DNA of 12,520 nucleotides from an uncultured Clostridia bacterium (GTDB taxonomy: Bacteria > Bacillota > Clostridia > Christensenellales > UBA1242). Made by a program: the position numbers and the translations under genes. The notes under the pieces are model-generated. The model was given only the letters and a program-made list of their open reading frames with translations, was not told the DNA's origin and ran no database searches. Below, in pieces: positions 5,871-12,520 of the stretch (its first letter is position 1; every line of letters starts with the position of its first letter). The stretch lies in contig CANRGF010000017.1 in NCBI GenBank assembly GCA_947630075.1, positions 1-12,520 of the forward strand. The letters run 5' to 3'.

Positions 5871-8800
5871 ATTTTCATCTTAGTGCGCAAGAACACAATT
5901 ATGCCAACAAGAGCAAGCACAATGCCCACAACCACAATAATCAATATGATTGACCATGTGTTGAGCGGCTCTTTGATTGTTATTTTAAAGCTATTGTGAA
6001 CCGCACCCGAACTTCCTTGCAAAATTACATAGAAATCGCCTGCCCCGTGCGTTTTGAACGAAACAGTATAGCTCTCATCTGAGTCGGAAGAATTTTGGTC
6101 GATGGTGCAAACCAAAATGTCATTTACATAAATTGCACTATCTCCCACTTGGTCGTAAATCATCTTCGCATTATAATGAATTGTGAAGCCTTTCGTGGTT
6201 GTGTCGCCCGGCTTCAAATCACAATCTATGTTTGGCTGAGCGTCAAACAGTGTGAATGAGAAGGTTACCTCTCTTAGCGGATAGATATGGTCATTCACTT
6301 GATATGTTAGAGTGATTAATTGTTTTCCCGAGCCTGTGCCCAAAGCGTTTGAATAGAAGAAATCATAAGTGAGCAAATATCTATTCTTCTGGTCGCTTGC
6401 TTTCATTAGGGCAAGCAGACGGTCAGTTATTGAGTCATCCCTTCCATTTGTAACTCGCACAATGTTATAATTTGAAATTGAGGTTAAATCAAACGATTCT
6501 CTCGCCTCGTTTGGATTGACGATTGAGAACACCAATTCTTTATATAGCGTTCTGCCCGTGTTTCTTGGAGTGCCGGTAACTACAATTTTATAGTTGCCAA
6601 AATCACTGAATGTGTATGAGTATTGTCCGCGCTTATACGAAGTGTAATTCTTGCCATTGCGTTTGGCAGAAAACTCTATGCCCATATCGTACATATTAGA
6701 ATTAAACACTCTAATTTCAACCTGACCGTTATAGTATGCTCCGTCTATTGCGTTCATACCATTCACCATGAGCACCACTTCGTTTAACACTGTTAGGTCA
6801 ACCTCTTCAACCACCGTGCCAAGTGCATCAATTTCAGAGTTGGCGTTGAAGTTGTGCGTGTTGCCAGCAAGGTCTTTAAACACAATGGTAAACTGCCCAC
6901 TGCCTAGGATTTTATATGCGAATGTGCGGTCTGGGTCGTCTGCATTTTTCATGTCCATTTCGCCAACAAACACGCCATTGCACCAAACGGAAAGCACCAC
7001 TGTGTTTTTCCTAATGATGCCAGTTTGTGCAGTTAGTTGCGTGCCAACGAGAGTAAACTCCTCATCCGGCCCATAAAATTTGCGGCTGTCATCACTCTCG
7101 GTTAGGTCGATTGCGCGTGAGGTGGTTTTCATTTTCATTTCAAGGTTTGAAACGATTTGATTATTTTCATTTACCTGCAAAATGCCAAAGAATATGTTGT
7201 AGCTTGCATGAATTCTATAAACAGTGAAAGTGAAGTTTAATGTGTTCGGCATTGTCCATGAAGTTAGTTCTGCGCCAACATTCGGTGAAAGCTGCACATA
7301 CAACTCTTCGTTTGAAACGAACAAATCGAAATTGTCATTTTTAACCTGAATTTCTGCCAAGGTCAAACCAAGTTCGTTATTATACCCTGCGAAATTCACA
7401 TCGGAAAACTTAAACTGCGAGTTTGCTGAAAGTGTGCGGTTATCTTTCACCGTGCGCACAACATACATTGAATTTGGATTATATTGAACGGTGAAGGTGT
7501 AAACCTTATTACCCAAATAGATATGTGCAGCATTGTTTGTGAACACTCGCACCACAAATCGATACACTCCCGTGCTTCCGCGCTGAGTGTTTATGCTTGT
7601 GCGTGTAAAGTCGGTTAGGTCTAACTCGTTCACCGAGCCATCGTCCATGCGCTCATAAAGAGTGTAGGAATAATCAAAATAACCCTTTCTAATTGGCGAC
7701 CATGATAGATAATGCCTGCCTGTGTATGGGCTGGTGGAAGCCGTGTCAAACAGATTTTCATCAAGCACATTCACATCAAGGTTCATATCTTTAATCACAT
7801 CGTGCCCGTCATCTGTGCGCAAGAAAACTGCCGAAGTGGTTGTGTCTATCATAATATTATAACTAAATGACCTACCTGCCGCATTCTTAGGATTTAATGT
7901 TACTGTGATTGAGAACTCTGCACCTGCATTATCTTCGCCAAAATAAGGCAAAATCACAAGTTTGTTTCGATTATTTTCTACCCCAACCTCGAGTTTGATA
8001 TATTCATCTAGCCCGCTATCTATCCTATTGCCGTTATAGAGCAATTCATAAGTTACTGAATAATCATATAGCAAAGCATCATATTCCACATTGACTTGTT
8101 CATAACTATAATATTTGCTATTTTCATCGCCCGTGTCGCGTGCATAACCCGCATTGCCGTCCGCACCAAATGAAATATCGTATGGTTGCAAACCTTGTGC
8201 ATTAAATTCATGATAATAATCGTTTTTGCCAAACATATCCACCATAGTGATGATATAACTACCCGTGAGTTTTTGGCCAAACAACTCTCTAATTGAGTTA
8301 TCCACCGCATACACCCTGTTGCCTTCAATTATGGTGTAGTAATTAAAGTCGTTTGATGGGTCGCAATAATAAGTGATGCTATCTGATTCCTTAGAAATGG
8401 TGATTTCTCTCACATAATAAGTGATGCCACCATCTGGAACATTTGCACCTTTTAAGTAGATATATCTTGACCCATCTTCCTCTATAATTAAATTTTGTGG
8501 GTCGAAAGTTTTTATTCCTTCAATATAGTTGATTGTGAACGAAAGTGTGGAGAAATTTGAAGTGAATTTAATTGAATAGTTGCCATAGCCGTTATTTAAG
8601 ATTGCGCTAATAATTTCGTTTGCCAAGCCCGAATTTGTAAACTGTGTTTCAAAATTTGTGAGAATGGGCTCTTCATAAGAAGAAATTTCAATGATATAGA
8701 AATAATCGGTTAAATTATTAAATGCATTGCCCGTAGGAAGGCTTAAATCAAACACTGTGTAATCTGCGTTGTTGTTTGCAGCGTTGAGCACGATTGTGCC

Positions 8801-11800
8801 ACTAGTTTCCTCGCCACCTATTGCACGATTTGAATTAAGTGTGAGCGACAAATTCTCTTGTGAATTAGATTGTGTGTAGTAAACAATATATTGAGTGGAG
8901 TTTCTTGCCTCGTCTTGCTCAACAATTTCATAAAATTTATTATAGTCCGTGCCAAACAGTGCGGCATAACTTTGCACCGGTCCAGTTTGGGAATATCCGC
9001 GCGAGAAGTCAACCGGCAAGGTTAAATCAAATGGAGCGTTTTCCGCTTCGGCTGGGTTTAAAATTTCTCTAAATAAAACCCTATCAATATTGTTCGTTGT
9101 GTCCACTTTATTGTCAGAAATGAAGTTGTTGAAACTGAATGGCGTGCGCTCGTTCACATGAAGAGCATAAAGTGAAGCTTTATCTTTTTGCTCTGAGTCT
9201 AGTTCTGGATAATAGTCTTTATATCTCGTTACAAACTCGCCCGTATTTAGCCTTGTGGTTTCAAACATCTCACTTGAATAATATGAGGCAAGTTTGTCGC
9301 TAGCGAGCAAAGCATCCACATTCATTTGCGGTGGAGTGCGGTCGATAACAACTGTGTAGGAATTGCTAAAATATGCATGGAAACTGCCGTCCGTGTCGTA
9401 ATAGTAATAGCAGTCTTTATATTTCTCAGTTTGGCTAGGATTTGAAACTCCCACCACATTAAATCTTATGTTGATTTTATATTGCAAATCGGTGGCGAGC
9501 TCCATCTCTCCGTTTGCATTTCTAAACTGTGTTGGAAGCAAAATCTTTCTATGCGTTGTGATGCCGTTTTCTTTCTGGGCGAGCAACACCACTTCATCAT
9601 CTGTGCTGTCTATTTTATGTGTGGAGCGGTCGCTCGAGCCGTGATTATAAACGATAAAATTACTATCCGTCTGCCCATTGAGTGTTTGACTAACCGTTAG
9701 ATAGTCTAGGTCAAGTGAAGCTTGGATAAGCGTGCGATTTGATTGCTCATAATTTTGCATATCAAGCACAACATAATCTTCACTCGTAACCAAAGTGTTT
9801 CCTTCGTTTGCGAAGAATTCGCTCCCGTTGATTGTGGCCTCTTTAGGATTTGTTGCTGTGGAGAAAAGGTCTGAGGTTGGATAATTGCTAGTTATCCTAA
9901 ACCCAATCACTTTTTCGTGTGCATCTCCGCCTTCAACATTATCTTTGATGACGATGATATAATCGCCCGGCAGGCAAATCCAACTTCTATCGTTGCCCTC
10001 TTTAACCAAGCGAGATTGCCATTCGCCCGTTAGTTGTTGGGTGAAATTTAAGCCATAATACATTGTTTCACCACTTAAATCCACTCTGCCATAAGATGTG
10101 AACAGATAGAAATTGTTTGGCTCACTTGAACCGGCAGAGTATAGGCTAGAGAACTGACTATAATAATCGTAGAAATACACATCAAACTTCAATTTGCCCG
10201 CATAATATTCACTGCCAAAATAATCAGAGCCGTTCACCCCGTTGGTTTTGTGGGTTAGGTTTGAATAGAAGAATTTGCCAACCGGAATGTTTAAACTTGC
10301 TGGCAGTTTGTTGGTTTCTAGATAGACATTATATGTGAGAGTGCGCACTGCGCCGCCGTCTTGGATTATAATGCTGTTTGTTCGTGCGCCAGACACTCCA
10401 AAATTTGAATATGTTTCTTCGTTATCTTTAAGCCCAATTGAAATCTTGCCACCATTTGTGCCATCTCCACCCTCTGCTATGATTTCTTGCCTATCCACTA
10501 TGAAATAGTAGGTTAGGTCGGTGCTATCTTTTTCACCTTCTGCTTCAATGCTCTTTTTATATGAGCGAGTGATAACATAAAGCCCCGCGCCCGTTTGATT
10601 GCGTGAAACATTCAAAAGCACAAACACTCTATCTTGGTCTGTGTTTTGCACGGCCTGATTAAATCCGCTATCTGTGGAATAGAATGTGGTTTTCTTAGGT
10701 GTGGTGCGATAAAAATATCTTTCTAAAAATTCGCTCCTATCTTCCACATTTTGAGTTAAATCCAATTCATAAAAATTCAATTCAACTGTGGCAATTTCAT
10801 AATCAGTGCCCATGCCCATATTCCAAGCAAAAGCAAGGAAGTTTGCACCCGTTGCGTGAGCGGCCTGCATTTTGGTTTTTGTGCCGTCATCTCCATAGTG
10901 CAATCTGGTTGCTCCGCCCGAACCATTATTCAACAAGTTGCCCACATTTTGAAGTGGAGTGTCGTTATCCGCATAGAATGCCATGCCAAGAGAATGATCG
11001 GTGTTCACTTCAATGGAAACAAATGAATTTGACTGCTGAGGAGGAGTGCTTATTTGGTTTGCTCCAATCAGGTATAACACTCTCATGTTTGAAGAGCCTT
11101 TGGCTTCCACCCTCACGCTTTGATGACTAGCATCGATTGACTGCAACCCTTCACTTGCAAGAGGTATTTGCATATCGTCATATAAATAGAGTGCGTTATT
11201 TTTAACTGTTAGATAATAATCATAGCCGCCACCAGATGTCCTTTGCACTCTGCCAAAAATGTTTTGAAGTGCATAAAGGTTTGTGTCGGATAAACCATAA
11301 TATCCTTCTAATCCAGAAGGATTTAACACAATTCGCTGGATTGCAGCTGCCAAATCTTGTGCGTGTTGGCTTGACCCACCTAGTGAAAGTGGAATAACTT
11401 TATGCGTGCCCACTTCCACCGTAACAGTGTCGGTGTATAACAGGCTGGTGCGGGTTTGAAACTCGCTCTTAACTTCGCCATTTTCAGTGTAGTTAATTTT
11501 GAAATAGGCTTCGCTATTATCAATGACGAACAAATATCTGCAACTATTTCCCGCTTCATCTTTAAGTGTGAAATAATAGATGCCCTGCTCGAAAAGCACC
11601 TGAGTGGATTCAAGGTCGCTATTCGTGCTCTCTGCACGGCTCAAGTCAAACTCGCCTATCGTTTCGCCTAAGGCGTAGGTGGTTTTTGTCCAAATGTTGG
11701 ACGCCCCCGTGCTGGCAACTATGCTAGGGCCATCTATGCTGCGCACGAACGGAGTGAATGTGTAGGCTGCCTCTATTGCCGCGCCGCTTGGCTTTTCGTT

Positions 11801-12520
11801 CCAAAACATTGTTGCTAAAGTGTTTGTAATTCCGCCTTTGAGTGCACCATTTTGCAAGAAACTATACACAACATTGCCTTGGCGATTATATCCGCTTTCA
11901 ACCGCATACGCAGTAACGCCGCTTATATCTTGCCTATCGATGATAAATGTCCTATAAGAAGAGGCTTTGCCCTCTCTTTTTATTTCAATTAAAAACGATG
12001 AGCCCGTGCCGTTTGCAACTCTGCTATTTCCCACACTGCCGAGCACAACACCCGCTGCATCATAAGGGATTTCGTTGGCAGTGCCCTGAAGCAGTTGCTG
12101 ACGAGTTGGGTAACTATTTTCCCCGCTCTTATAGTAATAGACATTCACGCCACGCTCGAACACATCTGGCTGAACCCAACTAATTCTAACATCTTTGTTT
12201 GTGAACTTGCCCGTGCCAATCTCTTTTGGGCTATCGCTTTCTTCTTTAACGCTAACATTCACAGTGTCGGACGAATATTCAAATGCGTAAACAGAATAAT
12301 AAGCCTTATCTGACGCACCTCTTGGTTCAACTCTTATAAACACGAGATAAAATCCCGTTTTGTTGAAAGTGGTTAGGTTGTTATATTCAAGTGGACTAGA
12401 AGCGATAAGTGCCGCCTTGGTTGAGCCGTAGTAATAAAGACTGCCACCCGTGATTGCCCCTTCTTCGCTCTTTTTTGTGCTTGTGTAGTTATCATTAGCA
12501 TCTAGCCAGAGAGCACCGAA
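5864..12520 (-). CDS. Giant membrane-anchored surface protein with Ig-like repeats, 5' end missing
   Basis: The frame is open without a stop from the right edge, giving 2,218 visible residues; the start and any signal peptide lie outside. The GTG at 12343 is an internal Val codon: the frame continues upstream with similar Tyr/Gly/Ser-rich sequence and no ribosome site. The protein is rich in Asn, Ser, Thr, Tyr and Asp and poor in Cys, as expected for secreted beta-sandwich modules. Modules repeatedly end with a signature of the type G-x-Y/F-x-V/I, a turn often containing D-x-x-G-N, then F-x-I-D. Examples are near 11520-11600, 10490-10595, 9890-9975, 8190-8265, 6835-6905, 6510-6605 and 5960-6040. 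Linkers FIIDRQ, FIVDRQ and VIDRTPP are typical of bacterial Ig-like arrays. The C-terminus has a 23-residue membrane segment (codons 5956-5888) and the basic tail RTKMKIR, with no LPxTG sorting motif. It is probably an adhesin or cell-envelope scaffold; the ligand is unknown. It is co-transcribed with the thioesterase. Confidence 0.8.
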   Translation of the reverse strand, partial: FGALWLDANDNYTSTKKSEEGAITGGSLYYYGSTKAALIASSPLEYNNLTTFNKTGFYLVFIRVEPRGASDKAYYSVYAFEYSSDTVNVSVKEESDSPKEIGTGKFTNKDVRISWVQPDVFERGVNVYYYKSGENSYPTRQQLLQGTANEIPYDAAGVVLGSVGNSRVANGTGSSFLIEIKREGKASSYRTFIIDRQDISGVTAYAVESGYNRQGNVVYSFLQNGALKGGITNTLATMFWNEKPSGAAIEAAYTFTPFVRSIDGPSIVASTGASNIWTKTTYALGETIGEFDLSRAESTNSDLESTQVLFEQGIYYFTLKDEAGNSCRYLFVIDNSEAYFKINYTENGEVKSEFQTRTSLLYTDTVTVEVGTHKVIPLSLGGSSQHAQDLAAAIQRIVLNPSGLEGYYGLSDTNLYALQNIFGRVQRTSGGGYDYYLTVKNNALYLYDDMQIPLASEGLQSIDASHQSVRVEAKGSSNMRVLYLIGANQISTPPQQSNSFVSIEVNTDHSLGMAFYADNDTPLQNVGNLLNNGSGGATRLHYGDDGTKTKMQAAHATGANFLAFAWNMGMGTDYEIATVELNFYELDLTQNVEDRSEFLERYFYRTTPKKTTFYSTDSGFNQAVQNTDQDRVFVLLNVSRNQTGAGLYVITRSYKKSIEAEGEKDSTDLTYYFIVDRQEIIAEGGDGTNGGKISIGLKDNEETYSNFGVSGARTNSIIIQDGGAVRTLTYNVYLETNKLPASLNIPVGKFFYSNLTHKTNGVNGSDYFGSEYYAGKLKFDVYFYDYYSQFSSLYSAGSSEPNNFYLFTSYGRVDLSGETMYYGLNFTQQLTGEWQSRLVKEGNDRSWICLPGDYIIVIKDNVEGGDAHEKVIGFRITSNYPTSDLFSTATNPKEATINGSEFFANEGNTLVTSEDYVVLDMQNYEQSNRTLIQASLDLDYLTVSQTLNGQTDSNFIVYNHGSSDRSTHKIDSTDDEVVLLAQKENGITTHRKILLPTQFRNANGEMELATDLQYKINIRFNVVGVSNPSQTEKYKDCYYYYDTDGSFHAYFSNSYTVVIDRTPPQMNVDALLASDKLASYYSSEMFETTRLNTGEFVTRYKDYYPELDSEQKDKASLYALHVNERTPFSFNNFISDNKVDTTNNIDRVLFREILNPAEAENAPFDLTLPVDFSRGYSQTGPVQSYAALFGTDYNKFYEIVEQDEARNSTQYIVYYTQSNSQENLSLTLNSNRAIGGEETSGTIVLNAANNNADYTVFDLSLPTGNAFNNLTDYFYIIEISSYEEPILTNFETQFTNSGLANEIISAILNNGYGNYSIKFTSNFSTLSFTINYIEGIKTFDPQNLIIEEDGSRYIYLKGANVPDGGITYYVREITISKESDSITYYCDPSNDFNYYTIIEGNRVYAVDNSIRELFGQKLTGSYIITMVDMFGKNDYYHEFNAQGLQPYDISFGADGNAGYARDTGDENSKYYSYEQVNVEYDALLYDYSVTYELLYNGNRIDSGLDEYIKLEVGVENNRNKLVILPYFGEDNAGAEFSITVTLNPKNAAGRSFSYNIMIDTTTSAVFLRTDDGHDVIKDMNLDVNVLDENLFDTASTSPYTGRHYLSWSPIRKGYFDYSYTLYERMDDGSVNELDLTDFTRTSINTQRGSTGVYRFVVRVFTNNAAHIYLGNKVYTFTVQYNPNSMYVVRTVKDNRTLSANSQFKFSDVNFAGYNNELGLTLAEIQVKNDNFDLFVSNEELYVQLSPNVGAELTSWTMPNTLNFTFTVYRIHASYNIFFGILQVNENNQIVSNLEMKMKTTSRAIDLTESDDSRKFYGPDEEFTLVGTQLTAQTGIIRKNTVVLSVWCNGVFVGEMDMKNADDPDRTFAYKILGSGQFTIVFKDLAGNTHNFNANSEIDALGTVVEEVDLTVLNEVVLMVNGMNAIDGAYYNGQVEIRVFNSNMYDMGIEFSAKRNGKNYTSYKRGQYSYTFSDFGNYKIVVTGTPRNTGRTLYKELVFSIVNPNEARESFDLTSISNYNIVRVTNGRDDSITDRLLALMKASDQKNRYLLTYDFFYSNALGTGSGKQLITLTYQVNDHIYPLREVTFSFTLFDAQPNIDCDLKPGDTTTKGFTIHYNAKMIYDQVGDSAIYVNDILVCTIDQNSSDSDESYTVSFKTHGAGDFYVILQGSSGAVHNSFKITIKEPLNTWSIILIIVVVGIVLALVGIIVFLRTKMKIR
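5888..5956 (-). other. C-terminal transmembrane anchor of the giant surface protein
   Basis: Twenty-three residues from Trp to Leu are almost all Ile, Val, Leu, Ala or Gly. They are followed by a short tail with four Arg/Lys, which by the positive-inside rule places the tail in the cytoplasm and the Ig-like modules outside. Confidence 0.85.

Noticed and set aside
10699..11130. 143-codon plus-strand frame inside the giant gene
   Set aside because: It is antisense to a 2,218-codon gene, lacks a ribosome site, and its translation is low-complexity and Cys/His-rich, as expected of a shadow. Other short frames opposite the giant gene were rejected likewise.
12341..12343. GTG as the start of the giant protein
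   Set aside because: The same frame stays open for 59 more codons to the window edge with similar composition, and no ribosome site precedes it.
1..12520. Mycoplasma-type reading of TGA as Trp
   Set aside because: No in-frame TGA occurs in the genes and the Trp codons checked are TGG, so there is no evidence for reassignment.

Overview
The window carries seven protein-coding genes packed on both strands, about 40% G+C by eye, with very A/T-rich gaps between genes. The standard code fits: no gene has an in-frame TGA, and Trp is TGG wherever I checked. Strong purine-rich ribosome sites (GAGGGG, CAGGGGA, AAGGTAGG), a CotJC/Mn-catalase-like ferritin fold, a CtpE-like P-type ATPase and a bacterial acyl-ACP thioesterase suggest a low-GC Bacillota, plausibly an uncultured anaerobic Clostridia-like lineage. 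This placement is inference. I see no mobile element, CRISPR array, tRNA or rRNA.

Left part (1-3509): the 5' end of a ferritin-like gene runs off the left edge on the minus strand. It diverges, across a 127-bp promoter gap, from a 798-residue cation P-type ATPase at 334-2730. The ATPase converges tail-to-tail, with stop codons overlapping by 4 bp, on an unrecognised cysteine-rich 260-residue protein (2727-3509, minus). The ATPase terminator lies inside the coding end of that protein.

Middle (3510-5135): a short divergent gap with an operator-like palindrome leads to a small coiled-coil protein (3614-3859). After a 114-bp A/T-rich gap comes a 377-residue protein (3974-5107). Its C-terminal half looks like a divergent diadenylate-cyclase (DisA_N/DAC) domain with altered signature residues, so it is probably a nucleotide-sensing or unusual nucleotide-cyclising protein. 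It has no clear ribosome site and a promoter so close that the transcript may be leaderless. A compact hairpin at 5107-5135 serves as a bidirectional terminator.

Right part (5118-12520, minus strand): a two-gene operon read towards the left. The first gene is a giant surface protein whose start lies beyond the right edge (2,218 residues visible). It is built of repeated Ig-like beta-sandwich modules and ends in a transmembrane anchor with a short basic tail. The second gene is a FatA/FatB-type acyl-ACP thioesterase whose ribosome site overlaps the giant gene's stop codon. The most interesting items are the DAC-like protein, the coupling of a lipid enzyme to a giant surface protein, and an ATPase whose M4 segment lacks the usual glutamate.
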